DNA of 19,327 nt, taken from positions 1 through 19,327 of the forward strand of contig JACVRA010000702.1 in the NCBI GenBank assembly GCA_019828545.1, written 5' to 3'. Position 1 is the first letter of the stretch. The number at the start of each line of letters is the position of its first letter. The notes below the pieces were generated by a model. It was not told where the DNA came from. It ran no database searches and saw nothing but the letters and a program-made list of their open reading frames with translations. Positions 1 through 8,939 of this stretch are shown here, in pieces. The DNA is from Paracamarosporium sp. OC-R06-R3 (Eukaryota; Ascomycota; Dothideomycetes; Pleosporales; Didymosphaeriaceae). The translations under genes were made by a program, and so were the position numbers.

Positions 1-31
1 TAACCCTAACCCTAACCCTAACCCTAACCCT
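1..31. repeat. telomeric repeat, five TAACCC units
   Basis: The window starts with five perfect TAACCC units plus one base. This is the C-rich strand of the TTAGGG telomere used by most filamentous fungi. Its orientation places the chromosome end at the left, so the window is a true chromosome terminus rather than an interstitial tract. The array is short, either trimmed by assembly or cut by the window edge. Confidence 0.95.
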
Positions 32-200
32 CGCACGTACCGCCTCCCTTGGTTTCCACCCTAACCTAACCGTTAACGTCCTGTGCACTCTTAAACGGGT
101 TCTCTAACCTAACGTCTTATGTACTCTTAAATAGGTTTTTTAACTCTAATACTCTTTTAGTTTTCTAAACCCTCTTAGTTTCCTAGACCCTTTTAGTTTT
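32..200. repeat. degenerate telomere-like and 36-bp subtelomeric repeats
   Basis: After the telomere come scattered CCCTAA-like words (for example ctaacctaacc and taaaccctc). A 36-bp unit beginning aacgtc occurs twice, at 75-110 and 111-146. The second copy differs from the first almost only by C-to-T or G-to-A changes, as expected of repeat-induced point mutation. From about 150 to 195 there are shorter 18-20 base units around ctcttagtttcctagac. No gene is visible. Confidence 0.7.
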
Positions 201-1080
201 TTTTATTTTATATTTTTTTTTACCTTTTTTTTTATTACTTACCTTTTTTTAATCTTATTTCTCTTTACTTTTTTATTATTTTTTTAAATCTTTTTAATTT
301 TTCTAGTATTATAACTATTCTTTTTTTATTATTATTACTTTCTTTTTTATCTATTTCTTTTATTATATTTATTTATTGCCTATTTTTATTTATTTATTAT
401 CCTTTTCTCTTTTTAATTTTTATAATCTATATATTTATTCTATTTTTTAAATAATATTTTACTTTTTTACTTTTTACTTTTTTTTTTTCTATCTTTAATT
501 TCTTTACTTTTATTTTTCTTTTTACTCTATTTTCTATTTTTTATATCTTTTATTATTATAAAATAAAATTTATTTTTTTTAAATATAAAATCTTTCTTTC
601 TTATATTTATTATTAATATATAAGCTTTTTCTATCTTACTATTTATTTTTATTTTATTTATACTAATTTACTGTTTAATTTTTCTAATTCTTTTTACTAA
701 TCTCTTTTTTATTTATTAATATCTTTATTATAAGTCTCTTTTTTCTTTTCTCTTTCTTTAGCTTTTAATTTTTTTTAATTTTCTTTTTTATTTAATTTAC
801 TTTATATTATATAGTTTTGTACTTACTTTATATCTTATTTATATCTTTTATTTTATTTATTTATATTTTTCTTCTTTTTTTTTTATATATTTTTAAATTA
901 CTAACTTTTAATTATACTTTTATTATCTTTTTACTTTTTATACTATAATTAGTATACTCTTATAATATTATTTTTATTCTAACTACTATCTTTATTAGTA
1001 TAAACTTAATAATAAGTTTATATATTTATATACTTCTACTTTACTAAATATACCTCTATTCTACTCTTTTAATAATCTAG
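181..1080. other. AT-rich, G-depleted subtelomeric tract without genes
   Basis: By hand count the plus strand carries only about 14 G in 900 bases, while C is roughly seven times more frequent and T dominates. There is no open reading frame or recognisable transposon. The composition fits a CCCTAA-type tract whose C were largely converted to T: the telomeric C-strand contains no G, and its pyrimidine to A ratio (2:1) is close to what is seen here. That origin is an inference. Confidence 0.6.
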
Positions 1081-1332
1081 TTATTTAATAAAACTCTACT
1101 ACTATACAATTGCTTTCAATGGAATTGAATGCCTACTTTGCCCCTAGTATTAAAGTAACCCTTTTATGGATAATCTATGAATCCCCTTATCTACCAACCG
1201 TCGCGCCCAACGTTCTCGTACGCCGTCCTTACCCCCGTATATAATCCCCATCAATCCGCCTAATAAAACCCCTTGATACTGGCAATGGCCGTCTGCTAAC
1301 TGCTAATACCGCCTATTCCCGTTTTCCTCCCA

Positions 1333-2067
1333 TTAATTGCAAATCTCCTGCGGCACCCCGCACCAAAAACAACCCGAGTACGGCTCGAACTGTATCGCCT
1401 GCTCGATCTTCTTAACCATCTCCTTGGCCTGCTGGCTTTCTGCCCGCCAACACTGCCGAACGTCGTGTGCACGCTGTCCGTCGCCTGCTGCCTCGCACAC
1501 CCCGCACCGATTCGACCACCGTGCCAACTGCCTACGCAGCCACTCCATGCTGGCATACGCCTCCTGCTGCTCCTGCATCAATCTTTGCCGTGGGCCTCGT
1601 CGCGTCTGATCTTGCTGCTGAAACGCACGCTGTAACCCTTCTCTCTCTGTCTCCATCTCCACTTCAGCCACCTCCATCTCTTCTCCATCGCCACTGATCT
1701 CGCTGCTGCCCTCCTCGCTCTCCCCCTCGTCTGCCCCCTCGTCTGCCCCCTCGTCTGCCCCCTCGTCTGCCCCCTCGTCTGCCCCCTCGTCTGCCCCCTC
1801 GTCTGCCCCCTCGTCTGCCCCCTCGTCTGCCCCCTCGTCTGCACCCTCGTCTCCTCGGCACACATCACACTTCTCCTCTCCCTCCTCGCACCCTACCCGC
1901 TCTGCTTCTCTTTTGTCCAAGTAACCACCCATCACCACCCGCCTACACGTCGCCGCCTCGCCTTCCCCGACCAATGCCCGCACCAACGCATGCTCCTTCT
2001 CCTCCTGCCTGTCTTCGGCCGCTCGCTGCGCTCCCTCCTGCACGATCATGACCGCCTTGCTCGGCGC
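1333..2067 (-). other. open C-terminal part of the TLH pseudogene: Cys-rich tail with acidic repeat
   Basis: In the same frame as the helicase core, 238 codons from the Met at 2049 remain open. They begin with the family sequence MIVQEGAQRAAEDRQ that follows motif VI. Paired Cys motifs (CDVC, CGVC, CFWC, with later Cys/His) suggest a metal-binding tail, as is common in TLH proteins. An 11-fold DEGA repeat interrupts it, followed by a Glu-rich stretch and a helix rich in Gln and Arg. The stop at 1333-1335 is probably secondary: TLH-like tail sequence (for example GVLLGGLMGIIYGG near 1230-1270) continues behind it. Confidence 0.8.
1720..1851 (-). repeat. 12-bp minisatellite, 11 units, encoding DEGA
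   Basis: On the plus strand the unit is ccctcgtctgcc, repeated without interruption; only one unit shows a single-base change (gcaccctc). In the TLH frame it gives 11 consecutive DEGA tetrapeptides followed by DEGE. The unit length keeps the reading frame, so copy number can change without breaking the protein. The repeat is C-rich and shows no C-to-T decay, unlike the helicase core about 250 bp away. Confidence 0.95.
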
Positions 2068-3105
2068 CCCGTCTCGTCCCGCCCTGCCGCTCTCCTACGC
2101 GTAATCCAGCACGGAAAATGGCCAATCCATGTGGATAATGCACCAGATGTTAGGGATGTCAACGCCCATCCCCAATGCGCTCGTGGCCACAATCACCCGG
2201 CCTCTACCTAACATAAAATCCTCCAGCATACTTGCCTTACCAACTGCATTATAGTAATACGCATAGCATGCAAGCTGCTGTGCTAGCTCCTTGACCTTAC
2301 GCACTGAGTTACTATATATCACCATCTTGCCCTTCTTGTACTTGCGCAACTTCTTCTAGACCACACCTAATATAATTCCCTCTACCTCCTACTTCTTTAC
2401 TACTCTCCCTATCTTAATTACCTAGTATGCCACGTTCGTCCGCGTCGTCTCTGCCTAGAATACCTTAACTTAGTTAAAATTAAAATGCATCCACCGGAAC
2501 AACTCGTCCTCTTCGCTAGGTGGTAATATTACTATTAATAACACTATCTGCGTCTTAGCTGCCACCAGCTTACCTAGCTACTACATCTGCTTACGGAACG
2601 TATACCGCCGGTTTAACACAATGTAGCACTTATTAATTACGATGTAGTCTAGTTGCCGCATTGCTCTTAATCGGTTCGTAAACGTGGTAAACTCCAGTGT
2701 AACTATAGACTTGGGCGTTACTAATATAATGGCGGCTGCGTTAGGCGAACGGCGGCTCTCCCATACTACACACGATATCCCCAGCTTTCTGCACCGCTGC
2801 TTTATGTCCCCTCACAACGCGATCAACGGGACGACGACAATAGTCATACCCCCTTACTCCACCCACGCCAGCAATATGAACAACATGCTCTTGCCTGCCC
2901 CTGTTGGCATAACTACCACTACGGGGCTCTCCCCACCTAAAATGGCCTTAATAGCTTCTTTCTAGACGCTGCGGAATGTTGCTGTCTTGCCTACTATACA
3001 CTGTAATTGCTTAGCGGCATCCATCTTCCTTAGTCTTCTCAATTGATCAATCCTTGCCTTGTCTACCTCGCTTTCAAACGGGGCCCTCTTTCGCTTCCTG
3101 CAACT
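2068..3105 (-). other. RIP-mutated RecQ helicase core of the TLH pseudogene
   Basis: Helicase motifs can be read in frame. Motif I (MPTGAGKSM) is intact at 2884-2910. Motif Ia follows as VVVPLIAL plus a TGA where Arg is usual. The DEAH/DECH position at 2623-2634 reads Asn-Lys-Cys-Tyr. Motif III (normally TATLPP) reads I-V-I-L-P-P around 2521-2538. Motifs IV and V (GKMVIYSNS; ATSALGMGVD) are intact in 2095-2349, and motif VI (QESGRAGRDG) has its Gln replaced by TAG at 2095-2097. Every change from the family form is C-to-T or G-to-A. ATP hydrolysis would be lost even if the stops were read through. Confidence 0.88.
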
Positions 3106-3144
3106 ATCTCCCTAAACGTCTGGTGGGAACCCTAAAAACTGATA

Positions 3145-5670
3145 CTAATCTAGGCTCGACATCTGGAACTGCTGCCGCCTGTCCGCCACCGCTCCGGCCT
3201 GCTCCATGATGCCGCGTGTGTATATCATGCCTGCCACGTGCGCCGTGTGCCCTGCCTGCAAATCGGCAACTAACCCTGCGGCATTCTCCTCATTCCATGC
3301 CTCATTCTTATCGCCCTCATCTGGTTGGAACGCCGCGGATCCGCGCAAAAACTGCCGACTGATCCCAATAGCGATCTCGCGATATGCTGCAATCGTCAAC
3401 AGCTGGCCCAACCCGACGCGGGTCTCGCGCTTCATCACTTCCCGAAATCGGTCCGTCGTCCACTTGCGCCCGTTCGGATCGGCGGGCCACATGTGCGACG
3501 AAATCGCCTCCTTCTCCCACACCATGGTCTCCATTCGCTGCTGGAACGGCAACACCAACCACATGTAGTATACTACCAGCTCGCCTACGTCGCGCGGCAA
3601 ATATCGGTGGATGATCTTGACGTCGCCGCTGACGGCGTATCCTTTATGGTACCTCGTTGCAAACGTTACCATTCCGTCCTCGATGAACGCGTTACGGTGG
3701 CCCCCCTTGGTCGTGTTGCTGTGTCGAATGCTTGCCATCTCTGGAGTCCGCGGCGGCTGTCCGCCCGAAATCTGTTTCAACACGAACAATTTCTCCCGAA
3801 ACGTGATCACCCGATCCATGTATTGCTCGACCCTCTGCCGGTCGACGCCCGAACGGGTGCCTGGCTTCATGAACTGGCCTCTGAGCCGGGCGTCTTGGCC
3901 CACCCGCTTGAACAACCACTGCTCTCCGTCCACGGGCATATGGGTGCGCTGGTCCTTCAAAAAATTCCACCCGGGTCGCTCGTCGGTCGGATTGTCACGT
4001 AAACGCTCCCACGGGATGCTGGGGACGGGTTCGGCGGACGGGCTGTCGCTGAACAATAAATCCTCCATCAACAGCCGCCTGCACTCGTGTACCAACCCAT
4101 GCACCATGCTGCGGAACTGGCTCATGGAAAACTGCAACTCCTTGTACAACAACTCGTCCCGCCCTACCCATTCTACATGGCCGCGGGCCGTTGTATTGTA
4201 ATGGATCTTCAATCCATACGTCCGCAAATCCAACATCCATTGCATGGGGCTGTGGCTGCCGCGGACCATGAACCTGTCCATCATCTGCTGGACGTGCTGC
4301 AAACACCCTTTTGGCCGGCGTTGCTGCGGGGTGCTTTCACCGTCACTCCCGTATGCGCTGTCGCTATCCATGTCATCTCCTTCGAACGGCTCGGACGACT
4401 CCAACGCCTGCTGCACGACCATGAACCGGGCGACCTTGATGACGGCCGATAATATGGGCGGGTACTGCTCCGCGCCTTTCCACCCGTCCTCCTTGACCCC
4501 GAGCACGGCTAATGTGCACACCAACGGGCTGTCGTACTCCTTGCGGGTGATGGACTGGTTCAACAATGCGATGCAAAATGCCAAACACGCCCTCTCCACA
4601 CCCGACAACGCTTCTGGCTCGCCGATCAATCCGGGTTCCGCTGCCTGCGCTGCCTCCATCTCGCCCACCGCGCTATCTGCATCGTCCGTCATCTCCTCGT
4701 CTGACACCTCACCTGGCTCTTCTTCTTCTTCCTCCGCTTCCGACTCTGCTCCCCCTGCCGCCTTTACCAACGCCTCCCACGCCTCGCGCTGCCGCCGCGT
4801 GAACCGGTACTTTGGGCTCTTCCACCCGTGCTCTTGCTGGGTTCGCCAAAAAAACATCAACATCTGCTTCCACGGCCGCGTGTGGTCGCCAATCGACTTC
4901 TCGTCCATGTATGGCTGCAACGGCTGGAACCGCGTCTGGTGCTTCTCCGTCCGGATTGCTTCCAGCCGTACAAATACACCCGTGCGGTGGATGACCGACG
5001 ACTGGCTGAACCGTGCCAACCCATCCATGGCTTCCCATATGGCTGCTGCTACGGGCTCCTCTTCCGCTTTGGGCTCTTCCACGCTCGCCAACAACTCCGG
5101 CCGCTCCATGCCCACTAAATACGGCATCCATCCTGTACGCTCAAGCCACGGGTTTACCTCGTCCCGCGCGCCATCCTGGATCATCGTCTCGGCCCGCTTC
5201 TGCACGTTGGCCCACGCCTCATCCATGTTCCGGCCGACCTGCGCCCACCCTGTCTCGCCATCTATGGGTTCGGGGGTGGATTCGGGTTGGTGGACCTCGA
5301 AATACTGCGAGCCGGCCCCTTGGACGAACAATCGCTGGCAGTGGACGCGCCTCCAACCTTGATCGCTGCGTGACTGTATGCTTTGCTTCTCCGATCGACG
5401 TGGGTGGCCGCCTTTGCCTGCTGGTGACCAATCGTGAACGTCTCGCCAATGGTTCTTCATAACGCGGAAACTTCGAACGATCTGGCGACACCGGCCTGGG
5501 GCTAATTCACACATCAACCCGTCCGTGTACACTGGTAACTGGCTGATGGGCTCAATACTTTGGCTGGGCAGCTCTAGCTCACCGGCGTACTGCTTTAGTC
5601 CAGCCCAGCTCCTAAGCTCATCTGCTATCAGCTGTGCTTGCTTGCCGTTGACCCGATTGCAGATCACCAA
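3145..5670 (-). other. open N-terminal part of the TLH pseudogene: OrsD zinc finger plus recombinase-like domain
   Basis: This is an uninterrupted 841-codon stretch that begins at a TTG. The natural start is probably the ATG at 5724, 16 codons before an in-frame TAA at 5674. Residues C54, C61, H74 and H79 form the Cys/His finger typical of OrsD proteins (Pfam OrsD, formerly DUF3505), and the family motif HCQRLFVQ follows at 110-117. An acidic run lies at 308-331. Residues 460-830 align throughout with the neighbouring paralogue at 5901-7214. Within them R641, K676, R764, H808 and Y817 sit as in tyrosine recombinases, with H and Y nine residues apart as in XerD; the usual His three residues before the second Arg is Ala761. 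GC content is much higher than in the flanks. The segment ends at 3145-3147, where the paralogue has Trp (TGG) and this copy has TAG. Confidence 0.8.
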
Positions 5671-5724
5671 CGTTTACTCGGGCAAGTGCTCGAAATGCTT
5701 GCTTGCGACGCTGTTCTCTGTCAT

Positions 5725-5900
5725 AGTGGTAACAACGATTGCTACGAAATGGTTGCACGCTGTGGACTGAGAACAATCTTAAGAATATACTGCCTAAGCT
5801 ACGCTTTTCAAATTATATATTATGTTGAGAACGCGTCTTCCTACCTATATACGTGATACAGCTGATCTCGTGGTTAACTTTAGACTTATAAATACGTTGT
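5725..5900. other. 176-bp spacer between two head-to-tail OrsD genes
   Basis: This short spacer separates the stop of the distal gene (5901) from the probable ATG of the TLH gene (5724), and both are transcribed toward the telomere. It is AT-rich, with tataaata-like words on the minus strand near 5886-5896 and 5812-5820 that could serve as core promoter of the TLH gene. No terminator or other gene is visible. Confidence 0.45.
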
Positions 5901-8519
5901 CTACCTACATCTTTGTCTCTTGCCCCTGTCCGCTGCCCTGCCTGCATCTTCCGCCACATCAAACAAGGCTGGACGCTTTAAGCAGGGTAGATAAGCGCGA
6001 AATCCGAGAAAATTATGCCATTCGCGACTGACCATCCGATACTCAGCTCTTCTAGCCTCTATGGCTCCTGGTGCCTCTTCGAGTCCGCGTGCGTATACAG
6101 TCCCCGCTATCCATGTTGTATGACTTGCTTGATCGTTTGATGTCTTTTCTTCAATACCATAGTCTCTCTTAAATCCACCACTTTTAAGGTAGACGCGCGA
6201 TATAGCAATGGCGACGTGTCTATAGTAGGTGATGTTCAAATCAGTCTGTAGATGGATTCGTGCCTCTTCCTTCAGTATATTAGTTAGACGGGTACTGGTC
6301 CAGGTTCTGTCGTCTTTGGCCCATAAGAAAGGTGACTGAGGTGCTTTCTTTTCCCATACTAGTAGGTCCAGGCTTCTCCGGAATGGCAAGATAAACCATA
6401 AGTAGTACACAACAAGTTCGCTGACCTCTCTAGGGAGATAGCGGTGAATTATTTTTGTAGATCCAACGATGTTGTATCCTTTGTGATATGCGGTCACTGT
6501 GCTGACGAGTCCATCCTCGATGAAAATGCTTCGATAGTGCCCGTTCACTGTATTGCAGTGACGTAAGCTAAGGACTTCCGTGCCACGAGCAGGTTGACCT
6601 GCAGCAATGTGTATAAGGAGCAGGAGCCGCTCGAGAAACGAATCGATCTTCAAGATGTACTTCTTCGCCGCCGATGCATTCCAAAGGACCTTAGAATCTT
6701 TCTTGCGTAGTTCGACAAATTCAGCGCGTAGCGCATCAGCTTCTAAGATGCGATCGAGCAGCCAACGTTTCCCTTCTGGCAAGACATCTTTGTTTCGAGG
6801 ATCTTTGCAGAAGCTCCAGCCCTTGGCGCTTTCTGTTGGGTCGTCTTTCAAGTCGCGTAGTTCAAACGTAGGGATAACATCTTCTCGCTTTTCGTCGCCG
6901 TGGATCAGGAAGAGCTGCTCTAGCTCGGACTGTGCTATTGCTACTTGGGTGGCAACAAATCTTTTTAAATCAGATATGTTCAGCTCGAGCTGTTTGTATG
7001 TGAGCCGTTCATGGTCGTCAGACCAGTAGATGTAGCCCAGGCTTGTAGAGCTATTCCTAATCTTCTTGCCATACGCTCGTAACCGTAGCACCCAATTGAA
7101 TGGTGACCGACTTCCATGGATCATGAAGCGCTCACGCATCTCGTCTAACACGTCTGATGGATGCTCAATCTTTCCCTCTTCTGCCATCGTGACTGACATC
7201 TGAATGACAAGCATTTACGACATCTTAACAAAAGCAGATAAGTACGATGTGAAGGAATTTGCGTCTCGAAAGATTTTTTTCTCGGGATCCACTCCCAATG
7301 CGGCAAGAAACCCTATTGCTGTGCTCTCGAAAAGATCTCCTTTAAGCGTGTGGTCAAGTATAGAGATACAGAAATGGAGGCAAGCTCAGTCAAGCCGGTC
7401 TTCTAGTAATTTTTGCACAATGTCGGGGCCCTGTTTAACATCGTCTCTTGTCTGTCGACTTTGCTTAAGCCCTATAAGCTCTTCGCCGATAGCTATCATC
7501 TCATCGAGATGCCCTAGCTGGCGAGCAGTCAGACGGTGGGCCAGATCGATACGATTCTCTAGCTGTACAGTTCGGTATACAAAACAGATAAGCCTTTTAA
7601 AGACTTGTTTGTAGTTGCGATAAGTTGAGTTACGCAATTTTATCATCAGTGGCCAGTCGAAGGCTCGCCTACGCTAAATAAAGCTATTAATACGTGCTTA
7701 GTCGAAAACATTGACCTTGTCGTCTCGTATAGAAGTATGCGCTTGCTCAACGACGCGGTCTAGACTGTCTAAGAACTCAACTAGGAGAGGCTCTAATAAT
7801 AGGCTGGCAGGGCTTGCCAGACGGGCAACTTCGATGAACGAGTGTCCATGCAAATATTTCAGCCAGCGCGTCATTTCCAACCAGGGTGAGACCTCAGTTG
7901 GCGCAGCGTTGTCTAGAATCCTGTCTTCAATTGCTCTTGTTTCTTGGTCTTCCTACTCTAGCGCTTCATCAATTTAAGCGCGTATGTATTCTGCCATGGG
8001 TAACTTCGCGGCCATTTCCAGTCGCCGCAGTGTTTCTTCTTCTTCTTCGACTTCAGCTGAAGAAATGACTGCAAAGTATTGGCTTTTACAGCCTTGTACA
8101 AATAGACGCTGGCACGATACCTTCTTCCAACTAGACGCAACCAACGCATCGACCTTGGAAGGGCGACCTGGACCGCGCCTGTGCTCAGCATGCTGACTTT
8201 GGCAATGCTTCTCTATCATCCTCTTCGACGTATAAGTGTAGTCGCACGTTTGGCAAGACAAGCCTTCGTGTATGGGAAGATGCGGCAAAGCAAGCAATCC
8301 TGGTTGAGGAAGTTAGAACTCTGGTAAATCAGGATTGACCAGGCCTTTGAGCATAAGCTCCTCAACAAGCAGTGCTCTTGCTTTTCTCGACGAACCAAGC
8401 TCCGAATAGTCGGCATACCATCTCATGATATAGGAAAGGTAATGTTTGGGCTTAAGACCCATTCCGCATGGGATACAAATCCATGTTCGATAATCCGTAA
8501 GGTAATGGAAAAGGTCCAT
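5901..8519 (-). pseudogene. OrsD/recombinase-like protein, TLH paralogue without helicase, seven in-frame stops
   Basis: A single minus-strand frame runs 873 codons from the ATG at 8519. The start shows the OrsD hallmark MDLFHYL with Cys15, Cys18 and His26; the next expected His is Tyr30, a CAC-to-TAC type change. A second finger, C-x2-C-x12-H-x4-H, lies near 8255-8190 and is followed by an AT-hook-like GPGRPSK. Then come CQRLFVQG and the block shared with the TLH gene. Stops lie at 8313, 7974, 7953, 7698, 7674, 7386 and 7215, all compatible with RIP of CAA, CAG, CGA or TGG, and no intron signals are needed to explain them. The last 437 codons (7214-5901) are open and hold R210, K245, R332, H365 and Y374 of the recombinase-like set. 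The protein ends with a KR-rich tail just after WHNFLGF, where the neighbour enters its helicase; either this is a natural helicase-free family member or a truncation. OrsD-domain proteins have no established biochemical activity. Confidence 0.82.
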
Positions 8520-8939
8520 GGATACGCGTAAAATATTCTTAATACGTTTATCTTCTTAGTTACGGCAACATTGCAGCTTTAAGAGCGTTTTAAGTAACTA
8601 GAAAAACGAGTGGCTGGTTATAATTTCCCCCTATCTAATCTTAATTTTCGACTACTATATAGTTCTATGGAGACCAGCGCGCGACAACGTAAGTGGTAGA
8701 CACTATCCTAGCAGAAGTACCATACTATTGGTAGCGTGATAGTATCTCTATAAGCCTAGTCTAACTCCAACGTAAAGAGCCTATAGTAAACTATTTGCAG
8801 ATAGTCTTTTTTTACACGTTTATAGCTGCGAAGAGTTTTGGTGAGGCGAAGCGTTAGCGTACGCACGGTACAGCTCCACGTAAGCGAGCGAATTAGAAAC
8901 CAAGAAATTGGAGGGAGGGCAGAGTCCATTTAGCAATAT
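8520..8939. other. intergenic boundary zone with a small GC-rich island
   Basis: No open frame or known element was recognised. From 8520 to 8830 the sequence is moderately AT-rich. At about 8840-8935 there is a GC-richer stretch containing gcgaagcg, gcgttagcg and the palindrome gcgtacgc, then a purine run (ggagggaggg). Beyond 8940 the extreme AT-rich zone begins abruptly. The stretch may be the upstream region of the OrsD gene starting at 8519, or the edge of a mobile element. Confidence 0.4.

Larger units (their letters stand above)
1088..5724 (-). pseudogene. telomere-linked RecQ helicase (TLH) with OrsD and recombinase-like N-terminus, RIP-inactivated
   Basis: One minus-strand frame runs from an ATG at 5724 to about 1088, roughly 1,545 codons, a plausible size for fungal telomere-linked helicases. 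Order: OrsD-type zinc finger (Cys/His at 5508-5434), acidic linker, a conserved OrsD/TLH block, the RecQ helicase core (3100-2068), then a Cys-rich tail. In-frame stops lie at 5674-5676, 3145-3147, 2962-2964 and 2095-2097; in total there are 13 between 3147 and 2095, and all fit CAG, CAA, CGA or TGG changed by C-to-T on one strand. Two long stretches, 3148-5673 and 1336-2094, stay open, so damage is focused on the helicase core. Beyond the stop at 1333, recognisable TLH tail sequence continues with further stops to about 1088. RecQ-type proteins unwind DNA 3' to 5'; TLH genes sit beside telomeres in many fungi. The first OrsD finger seems shortened. As it stands it cannot encode a working helicase. 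Confidence 0.9.

Noticed and set aside
1720..1851. CRISPR-like repeat array
   Set aside because: Units are 12 bp, directly adjacent, with no spacers, and the genome is eukaryotic. The same holds for the 17-bp array at 16452-16553.
1578..1868. Minus-strand frames encoding TRGQ or GGRR repeats over the 12-bp minisatellite
   Set aside because: They are alternative frames of the DEGA repeat. The DEGA frame continues directly from the helicase motifs and into the Cys-rich tail, so it is the real one.
4244..5362. Long plus-strand open frame (372 codons) and overlapping plus-strand frames at 3325-4201
   Set aside because: They lie opposite the conserved OrsD/TLH coding strand, whose protein matches the paralogue at 5901-7214. 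The antisense translations are Ser/Pro/Arg-rich with no recognisable domain; GC-rich coding DNA often leaves such open antisense frames.
7204..7614. Plus-strand frame of 136 codons, and others at 6607-7029
   Set aside because: They are antisense to the OrsD paralogue, whose minus-strand frame runs from 8519 to 5901 with homology to the TLH gene.
5901..8519. Several separate small genes or exons in this interval
   Set aside because: All open pieces lie in the same frame and are separated by single stops that convert to Gln, Arg or Trp by one transition. One mutated gene explains them better than introns or separate genes.
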